Shown piece after piece: positions 8,303 to 17,474 of a DNA stretch of 64,000 bases. The stretch spans positions 117,543 to 181,542 of the forward strand of contig JAHDWB010000005.1 of assembly GCA_023382595.1 (NCBI GenBank), in the 5' to 3' direction. The number at the start of each line of letters is the position of its first letter. Position 1 is the first letter of the stretch. Under the pieces are notes generated by a model. It was not told the DNA's origin. It made no database searches and saw only the letters and a list, made by a program, of their open reading frames with translations. The translations under genes were made by a program, and so were the position numbers. Source of the stretch: Anaerolineales bacterium. GTDB lineage: Bacteria; Chloroflexota; Anaerolineae; Anaerolineales; Villigracilaceae.

Positions 8303-10318
8303 ATGAAGAAACTCGTTGACCGTTTGAACACCGCTACATTTACGCCGCGCAGTACGGTCTGGTTTCTGTTGTTTATTGCCGCGCTGACCTACGGACTTTT
8401 CTTCTGGCAGCGCGGCTTTTACTGGGATGAATTTCCCTGGACGTGGATCTATTTCCGCCTCGGACCGGAGATGCTGACCCAAACATTCAGCACCAGCCGC
8501 CCGTTCTGGGGGATGATCTATCAGGTGACGCTTCCGCTTCTGGGACCCAACCCCTGGGCTTGGCAATTGCTCGCCATCCTTTTGCGCTGGCTGACGGCTG
8601 TCCTGTTATGGAAGATTCTCCGCACGCTCTACCCTGCACATCCCAAACCTGCATTGTGGGCAAGTCTGTTCTTCCTCGTCTATCCGGGTATGGGGCAGCA
8701 AAATATCGCGCTGATGTACAGCCATTTCTACATCGTGCTCTCCATATTTTTGCTGTCGATATATTTATCACTGCTCGCGCTGCGATCAGAAAAATACCGC
8801 ATCGCATTGTTCCTTGCATCGTACCTGCTCGCCGCTGTCAATCTGCTGACGATGGAATATTTTTATTTCATCGAATTTGCGCGCATCTTCCTCTTCTGGC
8901 AAATGCTGGAGGGAACGAACAAAGCCCGCCTCCAAAAATCCGTCTTTTATTTTTCGCCTTATTTTTTCATCTTTATCGGCGTCACGGTCTGGCGCATGTT
9001 TTTCTTCACCTATCAAAACGCCAGCTATCAATACGTCCTGCTGGACGCGCTTCGCGAAAATTTCCTTTCAGGATTATTGCTCCTCATCAGTAACGTCTTG
9101 TTGAGCTTCTGGCGGACAGTTTTCGAAGCCTGGCTTCTGCCGTTCCTCACTGTCGGCATCACAGGACTGGGTCCGCTCACACTGTCTTTGATGCTGGTTC
9201 TGTTATTCTTCGGCATTTTCATCACCGGTATCTATCTCTTCCAATTCAGATCAGACGAAACAAATGACCGCGAGTTTGCGAAACAGGCGGCATGGATAGG
9301 GTTGGTGTTTTGGGGCTTGGCGGGCGGATCGGTGTGGGTCATCGGCGTTGTTCCGCAGTTCAACTTCTCGATGGATCGCTTCATGCTGCCATTTATGCTG
9401 GGAGCGAGCCTGCTTATGGCGTGCATGATCACGCTTATGAAAAATCCCCGTGTGCAGATGATCCTGGTCGCATTGTTGATCGGATTCGCGGTCAGCCGCC
9501 ACTTCCGGCTCGATGAGATCTTCCGCCGCGACTGGGTGACCCAGCAGAATTTTTTCCAGCAGATGACCTTGCGCATCCCCGCGCTTGAAAAAGGGACGAT
9601 CCTGCTCTCGAACGATCTGCCCGTTACCTATTATTCGGATAATTCACTGACGGGTCCGCTCAATTGGATCTACAGTCTGCCCGGCGAGATGAACTTGATG
9701 TTGTATTTCGCGTCCATTCGAGTCGGTAAGACCCTGCCAAGCGTGGAGCCGGGTCAAGCGCATTCGCTGTATTATATTGGTCCAACATTCTCTGGGAATA
9801 CATTGAATATTCTGGTGATCAATTATTCGCCGCCCGGCTGTTTCCGTGTGGTCGATCCGGAAGTGGAGGCGAACAACCGTCTTCTTCCGCCTGATCTGCG
9901 GGACGTTGTGCGGTATTCGAATCAGAGTGTGATCCTGTTCGAGAAACAGAACCAGTTGCCGGGTCCGCTGTACCGAGGCGAACTGTCGCAGGATTGGTGT
10001 TTTTATTTCAATCAGGCTGAGTTGGCACGTCAGATGGGGGATTGGGAGCGTGTCGTCGAACTTGGAGAGACGGCATTGACGTTGGATGATACACCCAACG
10101 ATCCGTTGGAGCGCTTTGTTTTCATCGAGGGCTATGCTCACACCGGAGAGTGGAAAAAAGCGGTAGAATTGTCTTTGATATCCCACCGAATTTCAAGGGA
10201 TTTTGTAGGTCCTTTGTTGTGCAGATTGTGGGAGCGTATTGAGCGTGAGACACAACGCACCCCGCAACAAGCGGATGCCTTGAGCGAGGTGCGAGGTGAA
10301 TTTGGATGTTCACCTTAG
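8303..10318 (+). CDS. Large polytopic membrane protein, possible GT-C glycosyltransferase
   Basis: The 671-residue protein has roughly twelve hydrophobic helices over the first 430 residues, then a soluble domain. The first external loop carries WDEFPW, like the acidic loop of GT-C enzymes. The last 100 residues (NQAELARQMGDWERVVELGE and EGYAHTGEWKKAVELS) look like two TPR-type helix pairs. I do not recognise a specific family. It follows a terminator and has no clear ribosome site at the ATG. It interrupts the purine genes without an obvious link to them. Function unknown. Confidence 0.5.
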   Translation: MKKLVDRLNTATFTPRSTVWFLLFIAALTYGLFFWQRGFYWDEFPWTWIYFRLGPEMLTQTFSTSRPFWGMIYQVTLPLLGPNPWAWQLLAILLRWLTAVLLWKILRTLYPAHPKPALWASLFFLVYPGMGQQNIALMYSHFYIVLSIFLLSIYLSLLALRSEKYRIALFLASYLLAAVNLLTMEYFYFIEFARIFLFWQMLEGTNKARLQKSVFYFSPYFFIFIGVTVWRMFFFTYQNASYQYVLLDALRENFLSGLLLLISNVLLSFWRTVFEAWLLPFLTVGITGLGPLTLSLMLVLLFFGIFITGIYLFQFRSDETNDREFAKQAAWIGLVFWGLAGGSVWVIGVVPQFNFSMDRFMLPFMLGASLLMACMITLMKNPRVQMILVALLIGFAVSRHFRLDEIFRRDWVTQQNFFQQMTLRIPALEKGTILLSNDLPVTYYSDNSLTGPLNWIYSLPGEMNLMLYFASIRVGKTLPSVEPGQAHSLYYIGPTFSGNTLNILVINYSPPGCFRVVDPEVEANNRLLPPDLRDVVRYSNQSVILFEKQNQLPGPLYRGELSQDWCFYFNQAELARQMGDWERVVELGETALTLDDTPNDPLERFVFIEGYAHTGEWKKAVELSLISHRISRDFVGPLLCRLWERIERETQRTPQQADALSEVRGEFGCSP

Positions 10319-10360
10319 AAGTTCATAAGGTACTCTTTTTCAAAACCATTAATTTGGTAG

Positions 10361-10376
10361 AATTGTATAGACAATT
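10361..10376. promoter_or_regulatory. Candidate HutC/GntR operator upstream of the first purine importer
   Basis: AATTGTATAGACAATT is a palindrome of the form AATTGT-nTAn-ACAATT. Its core GTATAGAC fits the GTnTAnAC consensus of HutC-type GntR regulators. It lies about 70 nt upstream of the BMP lipoprotein ATG and overlaps a possible -10 box TAGAAT at 10358-10363. Two HutC-type regulators are encoded at 3657 and 15490, and either could bind here. Confidence 0.6.
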
Positions 10377-10448
10377 GAAAGGAGGTCCATTTACGAATTG
10401 ACCTTGCCAGTTTTGTCAAAAGAACAAATTTCAATAAGGAGAAGAAGT

Positions 10449-11714
10449 ATGCATAAGAATTTCGCCCGCCTCGCAATGCTTGCGATGGCACTCATGCTCG
10501 TCCTGGCTGCCTGTGGTGGCGGTCAACCTGCCGCGGAACAGCCCGCTGCTGAACAACCTGCCGCCGAACAGCCCGCCGCAGAGCAACCGGCTGCCGAACA
10601 GCCGGCTGAACAGTTCGTTTTTGGTATGCTGCTTGTCGGTCCATATAACGACAACGGCTGGAGCCAGGCTCACTACGAAGCCGGTTTGTATATTGAAGAG
10701 AAGCTCGGCGCGAAGCTGATCTATCTCGATAAGGTCAATCCCGCCGACCGCCCCGGCACCACCCCGGATCAACTTGCTGAGGAGCTGGTTGCCCAGGGTG
10801 CAAAACTCGTCATCTTCAATTCCGATGACATGAAGGATGCCTCCACGACCTTCGCCAAGAACAATCCTGATGTGTTCGTCATCATGGCGTCCGGCGATCA
10901 GGTGTGGGAAGACGGCAAAGCCTACGAACCCATTGCGAACCTGACCAACATCATGGGACGCATGGAATACGGCAAGATGATCGGCGGATGCGCTGCCGCG
11001 CTGACCACCGAAACCGGCAAGATCGGTTATCTTGGACCGTTGATCAATGATGAAACCCGCCGCCTCGCCGCATCCGCCTATCTTGGTGCGAAGCACTGCT
11101 GGGAACAGGCTGGCAATGATCCTGCCGCGCTGGAATTCAAAGTGACCTGGATCGGCTTCTGGTTCCACATCCCCGGTTTCACCACCGACCCGGTGGACGT
11201 CTCCAAGGATTTCTACTCGACCGGATTCGATGTTGTGATCTCAGGCATCGACAACCCCGTCAACCTCGCCGAAGCGCAGAAGTTCACTACGGAAGGCACG
11301 CCGTCCTTTGGTGTCGCCTATGACTACGTCGCCGCGTGTTCTGCCGCGCCGGATGTCTGCCTCGGTGTTCCGTACTTCAACTGGGGTCCTGATTATCTCA
11401 CCGTCATCCAGTCTGCGATCGACGGCACATGGCAGTCCCAGTTCATTTTCTCCGGACCCGATTGGTCTGACATCAACAACCACGACACCTCCGCCATCGG
11501 CTTCGTGAACGGCAATGCGTTGAGCGCCGAGAACGCCACCACGCTGGAAGCCTTCATCGCTGACCTCGCGGGCGGACTGAGCCTGTGGACCGGTCCGATC
11601 AACCTGCAGGATGGAACAGCCTATCTTGCGGCTGGTGAAGTTGCCACCGACCAGCAGGTCTGGTACTTGCCGCAACTGCTCGAAGGCATGCAGGGCTTGA
11701 GCGCCTCCGAATAA
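10449..11714 (+). CDS. BMP-family substrate-binding lipoprotein, importer 1
   Basis: The 421-residue product has a lipoprotein signal peptide with lipobox LAAC (Cys22), then a low-complexity linker of PAAEQ-type repeats (about 25-58). A BMP-family binding domain follows, with VGPYNDNGWSQAHYEAG at its start and FGVAYDYVAAC later. BMP proteins deliver nucleosides or related bases to RbsA-like ATPases. Purine genes on both sides suggest a purine ligand here. I use the ATG at 10449 because AAGGAGAAGAAG lies just upstream and the signal peptide begins there; an upstream GTG/TTG-type extension would spoil the signal peptide. A hairpin separates it from the ATPase gene. Confidence 0.9.
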   Translation: MHKNFARLAMLAMALMLVLAACGGGQPAAEQPAAEQPAAEQPAAEQPAAEQPAEQFVFGMLLVGPYNDNGWSQAHYEAGLYIEEKLGAKLIYLDKVNPADRPGTTPDQLAEELVAQGAKLVIFNSDDMKDASTTFAKNNPDVFVIMASGDQVWEDGKAYEPIANLTNIMGRMEYGKMIGGCAAALTTETGKIGYLGPLINDETRRLAASAYLGAKHCWEQAGNDPAALEFKVTWIGFWFHIPGFTTDPVDVSKDFYSTGFDVVISGIDNPVNLAEAQKFTTEGTPSFGVAYDYVAACSAAPDVCLGVPYFNWGPDYLTVIQSAIDGTWQSQFIFSGPDWSDINNHDTSAIGFVNGNALSAENATTLEAFIADLAGGLSLWTGPINLQDGTAYLAAGEVATDQQVWYLPQLLEGMQGLSASE

Positions 11715-11733
11715 CCCAAGTTGTAAACCCAAA

Positions 11734-11762
11734 ACGGGGCACAGATTTTTTCTGTGCCCCGT
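11734..11762 (+). terminator. Hairpin between binding-protein gene and ATPase gene, importer 1
   Basis: A perfect 12-bp stem ACGGGGCACAGA (11734-11745) and TCTGTGCCCCGT (11751-11762) has a five-T loop. Only TCTCTAAC follows, so termination may be partial. This is the usual way of making more binding protein than ATPase and permease. Confidence 0.65.
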
Positions 11763-11801
11763 TCTCTAACATCGTACGCATCATGGAGAAACCAAAAGCC
11801 C

Positions 11802-13289
11802 ATGAACGTTGAACTGAAGAACATCAACAAGCATTTTGGCAAAGTCCATGCCAACAAGAACATCAACCTGACCATTCCCTCCGGAACCATTCAGGGGATA
11901 TTGGGGGAAAATGGCGCGGGTAAAAGCACCTTGATGAAGGTCCTTTCGGGCTTTATTCAAGCCGACCCCGGCAGTGAAATTATTCTGGACGGCAAACCCG
12001 TCGTTATTCATTCTCCAGCCGACGCGATCAAGTATGGTGTCGGTATGCTCCATCAAGACCCGTTGGATTTTCCTCCGATGAGTCTGCTTGATAACTTTTT
12101 GCTTGGCATGCCGGGCGGACTGTTCCCCAACCGAAAGGAAGCCGCCCAGGATTTCAGACTGCTCGCAAAGGAATTCGGCTTTTCCTTTGACCCGGACAGC
12201 CATGTGGATTCGGTCACGGTGGGGGAGCGTCAACAGCTTGAGATCATGCGCCTCATTTTCCTCGGCGCGCGTGTCTTTATTCTCGATGAACCAACGACGG
12301 GTATCAGCGCATCTCAGAAGGAGAAGTTGTTTGCCACGCTCAAAAAACTTCCCGAACAATCCATGACGATCATCTTCGTTTCGCACAAACTGGAGGACGT
12401 GGAAAGCCTGTGCGATCAGGTGGCGGTGCTGCAGGCAGGTGAACTGGTGGGTGAGACCAAAGCCCCATATGTCACCTCGAAGCTTGTGGAAATGATGTTC
12501 GGCAAGGAGATCACGCTGGGTGAAAGACAGCCCGCTGAAGCGGGGAACGTTGTCTTTTCGCTCAAGGATGTTTCCATCGAAGATATGCGTTTGAAGATCA
12601 AAAACGTGGATCTGGATGTCCGCGCGGGAGAGGTGATCGGTTTGGCTGGCATGGAAGGTTCCGGGCAGGGATTGTTCATGCGCGCATGTTCCGGGCTGGT
12701 AAGACCAGTCGGTGGCAGGATCGAACATAAAGGTCAGGATTTGACCGGGAAATCCTATCACGTGTTCAAGCGCCACGGTGTGAACTTCCTTCCGGCGGCG
12801 CGCCTCGAGGAGGCTCTGGTCCCCGGCTTGACGTTGACCGATCACTTCATCCTTTCAGAAGAACCGAAGGGATTGTTCATTGACCGGGATGCCGGGCAAA
12901 AACTGGCGGAGAAACGAATCGCCGCCTTCAATATCCGCGGGACGCCGCTCAGCACGGTCGAGTCGCTTTCGGGCGGTAATCAACAGCGTGCCGAACTGGC
13001 GATGATGCAAGACCCGCTTTCATTGATTCTGCTCGAACACCCCACCCGCGGACTGGATATCGAATCGGTGATTTACATCTGGAGCAAATTAAAAGAACGC
13101 TGTAAACAAGGCTCATCCATCATATTTATGTCGTCCGACCTGGAGGAGATTTTGCAATACAGCGACCGCGTTCTGGTCTTTTTCAGCGGTCAGGTTTCAG
13201 AGCCGCTCGATGCGGACAAGACCAGCGTGGACCAGCTCGGTCAGTTGATCGGCGGCAAGGGCTGGGCGGACAAGGGAGAGCGCGCATGA
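11802..13289 (+). CDS. ABC transporter ATPase with two nucleotide-binding domains, importer 1
   Basis: This is a 495-residue tandem ATPase of the RbsA/BmpC type. Domain 1 has Walker A GENGAGKS (35-42), a signature-like TVGERQQLEI and Walker B FILDEPTTG. Domain 2 has a degenerate Walker A (GMEGSGQG), signature LSGGNQQRAEL and Walker B-like ILLEHPTRGLD. In that last motif E412-H413 replaces the usual D-E pair, so site 2 is probably inactive, as is common in this family. The ATG at 11802 is used because an earlier in-frame ATG lies inside the preceding hairpin and GGAG occurs at 11785. The stop overlaps the permease start. Confidence 0.9.
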   Translation: MNVELKNINKHFGKVHANKNINLTIPSGTIQGILGENGAGKSTLMKVLSGFIQADPGSEIILDGKPVVIHSPADAIKYGVGMLHQDPLDFPPMSLLDNFLLGMPGGLFPNRKEAAQDFRLLAKEFGFSFDPDSHVDSVTVGERQQLEIMRLIFLGARVFILDEPTTGISASQKEKLFATLKKLPEQSMTIIFVSHKLEDVESLCDQVAVLQAGELVGETKAPYVTSKLVEMMFGKEITLGERQPAEAGNVVFSLKDVSIEDMRLKIKNVDLDVRAGEVIGLAGMEGSGQGLFMRACSGLVRPVGGRIEHKGQDLTGKSYHVFKRHGVNFLPAARLEEALVPGLTLTDHFILSEEPKGLFIDRDAGQKLAEKRIAAFNIRGTPLSTVESLSGGNQQRAELAMMQDPLSLILLEHPTRGLDIESVIYIWSKLKERCKQGSSIIFMSSDLEEILQYSDRVLVFFSGQVSEPLDADKTSVDQLGQLIGGKGWADKGERA

Positions 13290-14323
13290 TGAAGAATCGT
13301 CTTATCAATCTGGTATATCAACTCGCGGCGCTTGTGCTTGCCTTTGGCGTGGTGTCTTTGATCCTTCTTTCGGTGGACGCATCCCCGTCGGAAGCATACA
13401 CGAACATGTTCAAAGGCTCGTTCGGCGAGATGCGAAAATTCGCAGAGGTACTTGTCGCGTTCGTGCCGCTTCTTTTAGTGACAGCAGGGCTATTGGTCAC
13501 GTTTTCATCCGGCTTGTGGAATATTGGCGTGGAGGGGCAGGTGGTGTTGGGTGCGATCGCAACCACCTGGGTTTACCGCCTCTTTCTTGACAGTGACCTG
13601 CATCCCACCTTGATCATTATCCTTGCGATCATTGGCGGGATGTTCGGCGGCGCGATCTGGGCGGCGCTGACGGGAATTTTGAAAGTCTTCGGCGGCGTGA
13701 ACGAGATCTTTGGAGGTCTCGGCTTGAACTTTGTCGCCACCGCGCTGACCATTTACCTGATCTTCGGTCCCTGGAAGCGCCCCGGTGTCGCCTCGATGAG
13801 CGGGACGGTTCCATTCCCCGATGAATTTTCACTGCCGCTGTGGCAGAATCTCCGCATCAGTCCGTGGGCATTGGGGATCGCCCTCGCGGGCATTGTGGTC
13901 GTCTATTTTCTTTTGCAAGGCACATATTTTGGCTTGCGCCTCAAAGCGGTCGGGAAGAACTTCCGCGCGGCATATTTGCTGGGGATTCCCACCTGGCAGT
14001 ATTCCATGTATTCCTTCCTGGTCTGCGGCGCGCTGGCGGGCGCGGCTGGCGCGATGCAGGTGGCGGCGGTCTATCATCGCCTCATCCCGTCCATCTCCAG
14101 CGGATACGGCTATCTCGGTCTCATGGTGGCAATGTTGATCAACTATCAGGCGCTCTGGGCGGTGCCGGTAGCGTTGTTCTTTGCGGCTTTGAACATCGGC
14201 AGCATTCAACTGCCGATTATCATGAAATTGGACTCATCCCTTTCCGGTGTGCTGCAAGGCGTGCTGGTCTTGTTCGTCCTGCTGGCGGCGGGGGTGCGGC
14301 AGAAATTTGGGAGGAAGGCATAA
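13286..14323 (+). CDS. ABC permease subunit, BMP/nucleoside type, importer 1
   Basis: The 345-residue membrane protein belongs to the branched-chain-type permease superfamily (BPD_transp_2). About nine hydrophobic helices are visible. The family stretch SGLWNIGVEGQVVLGA is at about 70-85, and LRLKAVGKNFRAAYLLGI lies in the coupling-helix region. It forms the larger of the two permease subunits, pairing with the product of the next gene. The start overlaps the ATPase stop (ATGA), giving translational coupling. Confidence 0.9.
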   Translation: MMKNRLINLVYQLAALVLAFGVVSLILLSVDASPSEAYTNMFKGSFGEMRKFAEVLVAFVPLLLVTAGLLVTFSSGLWNIGVEGQVVLGAIATTWVYRLFLDSDLHPTLIIILAIIGGMFGGAIWAALTGILKVFGGVNEIFGGLGLNFVATALTIYLIFGPWKRPGVASMSGTVPFPDEFSLPLWQNLRISPWALGIALAGIVVVYFLLQGTYFGLRLKAVGKNFRAAYLLGIPTWQYSMYSFLVCGALAGAAGAMQVAAVYHRLIPSISSGYGYLGLMVAMLINYQALWAVPVALFFAALNIGSIQLPIIMKLDSSLSGVLQGVLVLFVLLAAGVRQKFGRKA

Positions 14324-14324
14324 C

Positions 14325-15323
14325 ATGTCTCAGGAAACCATCATCATCGGCTTGGCTGGCGTGCTTGCCTCTGCGGCTCCCATCGTTTTTGCGGTTATCG
14401 GTGAGACGATCTCCGAGCGGGCAGGCGTGATCAATCTGTCCATGAACGGCACGATCCTGCTTTCGGCAATGGGCGGCTTTGCGGTCGCCTACAACACAAA
14501 TAATATCGTCCTCGGGTTTCTGGCGGGGATGTTAATTGGCGCGCTGGTGGCATTGATCGTGGCATTTGCGAGCATCACATTGCAGCAATCGCAAGTTGCT
14601 GTCGGCTTTGTGCTTGCGTTGACCTGCCGCGACCTTTCCTATTTTCTTGGCAACCCTTACATGGGCGTTCCCGGTCCGCGTTTGCAGGCAGTCCCGATCC
14701 CGTTCCTCGGCGATATTCCCATTCTTGGTCAACTGTTCTTCCGTCATGATGCCATCACGTACATCAGCTTCATCGCCATTTTCCTTGCATGGTTGTGGAT
14801 CTTCCGAACCCGCCCCGGGTTGATGCTGCAAGGCATCGGCGAGAAACCAGCCGCGGCGTACATCCGAGGTGCGAACGTCAACTTAATGCGCTATGTGTAT
14901 ACGATCATCGGCGGCGCATTGATCGGCTTGGCGGGTCCTGCCTTTTCCCTTGCCACCCGTGCGGGCTGGATGGGAACCATTTCCGGCTTGGATGGATTCG
15001 GCTGGATCGCACTCTCCATCACCATCTTCGGCGGATGGAATCCGCTGCGAGGCGCGTTTGGCGCTTATCTCTTCGCGTTCCTTCAGTGGCTTGGCTTGGT
15101 CCTGCAACCCGTGCTGACTCAAGTCCCGTCACAGGTTCTGCAAGTTGCGCCATTCCCGTTGATGATCCTGACACTGTTGCTGGTTAACATCGGCAACGCG
15201 GAATGGGTGGAGCGGGCGCTCGCCGCCATGCCCGAAGCGACGCGCAAGATTTTTGCAAAGCTATTGCGCGCCATGCGCACCTCTCCGCCGGCGGCTTTGG
15301 GTGTGCCGTTTGAGCGGGATTAA
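14325..15323 (+). CDS. Second ABC permease subunit, BMP/nucleoside type, importer 1
   Basis: The 332-residue permease begins SQETIIIGLAGVLASAAPIV and has the family segment ISERAGVINLSMNGTILL, with MLQGIGEKPAAAYIRGANV in the cytoplasmic coupling loop. About eight helices are visible. I chose the ATG at 14325 because GGGAGGA precedes it and the family starts here; an earlier in-frame ATG at 14247 lies well inside the first permease gene. It completes importer 1 and is followed by a hairpin terminator. Confidence 0.9.
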   Translation: MSQETIIIGLAGVLASAAPIVFAVIGETISERAGVINLSMNGTILLSAMGGFAVAYNTNNIVLGFLAGMLIGALVALIVAFASITLQQSQVAVGFVLALTCRDLSYFLGNPYMGVPGPRLQAVPIPFLGDIPILGQLFFRHDAITYISFIAIFLAWLWIFRTRPGLMLQGIGEKPAAAYIRGANVNLMRYVYTIIGGALIGLAGPAFSLATRAGWMGTISGLDGFGWIALSITIFGGWNPLRGAFGAYLFAFLQWLGLVLQPVLTQVPSQVLQVAPFPLMILTLLLVNIGNAEWVERALAAMPEATRKIFAKLLRAMRTSPPAALGVPFERD

Positions 15324-15333
15324 AAGATATCGT

Positions 15334-15366
15334 GCGCATGGGACGAGTGAACCTCGTCCCATGTGC
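15334..15366 (+). terminator. Hairpin terminator after importer 1
   Basis: GCGCATGGGACGAG (15334-15347) pairs with CTCGTCCCATGTGC (15353-15366), with one G-T pair, around a 5-nt loop. TTTCCTCC follows. It lies 10 nt past the permease stop. Confidence 0.65.
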
Positions 15367-15411
15367 TTTCCTCCGGAGGGGAAGTAATAAATGTCATTTT
15401 TCAATGGACAA

Positions 15412-15431
15412 AATGATACTAGAATTTCATT
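15412..15431. promoter_or_regulatory. Imperfect palindrome upstream of the second GntR gene
   Basis: AATGATACTAGAATTTCATT is symmetric in its outer AATGA/TCATT arms with CTAG near the centre. A related inverted TGTCATTTT lies just upstream at about 15392. It sits about 60 nt before the regulator start, next to a TTGTGA -35-like box, so it may be the site where that regulator controls itself. No experiment supports this. Confidence 0.4.
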
Positions 15432-15489
15432 GTGAATTATGCTACAACTGTAAAGACGTCAGACGACTATCATCTGCGAGACCATATTT

Positions 15490-16221
15490 ATGCGTGTAGT
15501 CCAATCGAAATCGATTGCAGATCAGGTTGAAGAGATTCTTCGGGGGAGAATCCGTGACAACACGTACACTGCCGGGAGCCGCATACCCTCGGAAAGCGAA
15601 CTGTCTGAAGAGTTTGGCGTCAGCCGCGCAACCGTGCGGACCGTTCTCGCAAAACTGGCAGTGAATGGACTGATCCTGCGGAAACATGGAGATGGCACCT
15701 ACGTCAACTCAAGAGTACGCGGAGCAGGCGCCAATTTCGGGAATTTGTGGGATTTTGTGACCCTGATCGAAAGCAATGGGTACAAATCCATGATCAAGCC
15801 GATGTCCATTGAACTGCGGAGCGCTTCTGAAAAGGAAGCGGCTGCGCTGGCAATCGACCCACAGGAAAAAATGCTGTCAATGACGAGACTCTTCCATGCC
15901 GACGACCAGCCTGTGATTTTGGCGAAGAATGTGATCCCCGCCTCGTTTTTGCGTGTGCCGCTGCAGGAGATCGATGGACACCTTACCATACGGGAGATTC
16001 TGCAAAGGTATTGCCGGCAGGAGATCGCGTTCGCGATCACGGATATTCGCTCCGTTTTGGCAAGGTATGAACTTAAGTCTGCGATGGGGGATATGTTGGG
16101 GGAAACGGTCTTGGAACTACAGCTGGCATTTTATAGCAAGGATAATGTACCGTTGGCGCTTGGAAACAATTATTTTAACGATGCGATTCTGCGTTTGTGT
16201 CTGGTACAGGCATGGAGTTGA
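15490..16221 (+). CDS. GntR-family transcriptional regulator, HutC type, between the two importers
   Basis: The 243-residue protein has a winged helix (about 8-75), with IPSESELSEEFGVSRATVRT as recognition region and RKHGDGTYV as wing. A UTRA effector domain (about 95-240) includes MLSMTRLFHADDQPVILAKN. It lies between importers 1 and 2 on the same strand and probably controls one or both. It is clearly different in sequence from the regulator at 3657, so the two may sense different ligands. Confidence 0.85.
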   Translation: MRVVQSKSIADQVEEILRGRIRDNTYTAGSRIPSESELSEEFGVSRATVRTVLAKLAVNGLILRKHGDGTYVNSRVRGAGANFGNLWDFVTLIESNGYKSMIKPMSIELRSASEKEAAALAIDPQEKMLSMTRLFHADDQPVILAKNVIPASFLRVPLQEIDGHLTIREILQRYCRQEIAFAITDIRSVLARYELKSAMGDMLGETVLELQLAFYSKDNVPLALGNNYFNDAILRLCLVQAWS

Positions 16222-16322
16222 TTTGGCGGCGATGGATGCCGCATGACGTGGTTGTGAGCGGTCACGATCTTGATGACACGATCTTTCGTAAGACCATATT
16301 CTAACCAAATGGTGACGGACCG

Positions 16323-17474
16323 ATGAAAAAATTATTTCAAAGCGAATGGTTGTCCCGCACTGTGGACGCGTTTCTGCCAGTCTTTGCCACCCTTGCGGCA
16401 TTACTGGTCGGCGCGGTCATGCTGTTATTACTGAAAGTCAACCCGATCGAGGCGTATGCCGCTCTATGGGATGGCGCATTTGGCAGTCCCAATGCGGTTG
16501 CGGAGACGCTGGTAAAAGCCACGCCGTTGCTGCTGGTCGCGCTGGGAATCTGTATTTCTTTCCGCGGCAATGTGATCAACATCGGCGGCGAAGGGCAGAT
16601 GGTGGTTGGTGCCTTGCTGGCGACCTGGGTGGGGCTGACCTTCACAGAAGCGCCCGGCTGGTTGATCATTGTTCTGGCTTTGGTTTGCGGTTTTTTGGGA
16701 GGCGCCGTCTGGGGCGGTATCCCCGGCGTGCTCAAAGCTTACTTTAACGTCAATGAAATTCTCAGCACAGTGATGATGAATGCCATTGCCATTCAGTTGA
16801 TGAACTTCCTCTTGCGCGGACCGATGATCGATCCTTCGCAGGCAGAGTTGGCTTCCAAAATCCCACAGACCGCACGTTTGCTGGATATTTTCCAGCTGCC
16901 GCGTCTGGTTCCCACCCGTTTGCACCTCGGTGCATTGATCGCAGTGGTGCTGGCAGTGCTGGTGTACATTTTGTTGTGGCGCACCACGCTCGGTTATCGC
17001 ATCCGCGCGGTGGGGCAGAACCCGAACGCATCTCGCTACGCCGGCATTAATGTTCCTCGCTACATGGTCCTTGCGCTTTTGCTCAGTGGTGCATTTGCCG
17101 GGCTGGCTGGTGCGGTGCAAGTCTATGGCGTCAACTATCGCATGATCACAGACGGGTCGGCTTCGGGCTTTACCGGCTCGGCTGGCTTCAACGGGATCGT
17201 GGCGGCGTTGTTCGGGCAACTGCATCCTTTATTATCCATTCCCGCTTCCATTTTGTTCGGCGCGTTGCTGGTGGGCGCAAACAAGATGCAGCGCATGGTG
17301 CAGGTTCCATCCGCGCTGGTGATCGCGCTGAACGGACTTGTGGTGGTCTTTGTCGTCAGCAGTGAGATCTGGAGACGCTACCGTCAGCGCCGCAGGCTGG
17401 TCGCTATCAGGGATGAGGAATCTCCCCCGCAGCCGGACCAACCTGAAGTCCAGAAAGAGGAGGCGCGGCAATGA
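16323..17474 (+). CDS. ABC permease subunit, BMP/nucleoside type, importer 2
   Basis: The 383-residue membrane permease corresponds to the larger subunit of nucleoside importers. SFRGNVINIGGEGQMVVGAL (about 80-99) is the family signature, and YRIRAVGQNPNASRYAGI marks the coupling loop. The last 35 residues are charged (RRRLVAIRDEESPPQPDQPE) and cytoplasmic. GGTGACGG precedes the ATG. In the upstream gap, CACGATCTT occurs twice (16263 and 16277), a possible regulatory repeat. The stop overlaps the next permease start. Confidence 0.9.
   Translation: MKKLFQSEWLSRTVDAFLPVFATLAALLVGAVMLLLLKVNPIEAYAALWDGAFGSPNAVAETLVKATPLLLVALGICISFRGNVINIGGEGQMVVGALLATWVGLTFTEAPGWLIIVLALVCGFLGGAVWGGIPGVLKAYFNVNEILSTVMMNAIAIQLMNFLLRGPMIDPSQAELASKIPQTARLLDIFQLPRLVPTRLHLGALIAVVLAVLVYILLWRTTLGYRIRAVGQNPNASRYAGINVPRYMVLALLLSGAFAGLAGAVQVYGVNYRMITDGSASGFTGSAGFNGIVAALFGQLHPLLSIPASILFGALLVGANKMQRMVQVPSALVIALNGLVVVFVVSSEIWRRYRQRRRLVAIRDEESPPQPDQPEVQKEEARQ

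Noticed and set aside
12541..13289. ATPase damaged by mutation in its second domain
   Set aside because: Altered Walker motifs in the second domain are usual in this two-domain nucleoside/sugar ATPase family, and the importer 2 ATPase shows the same trend.
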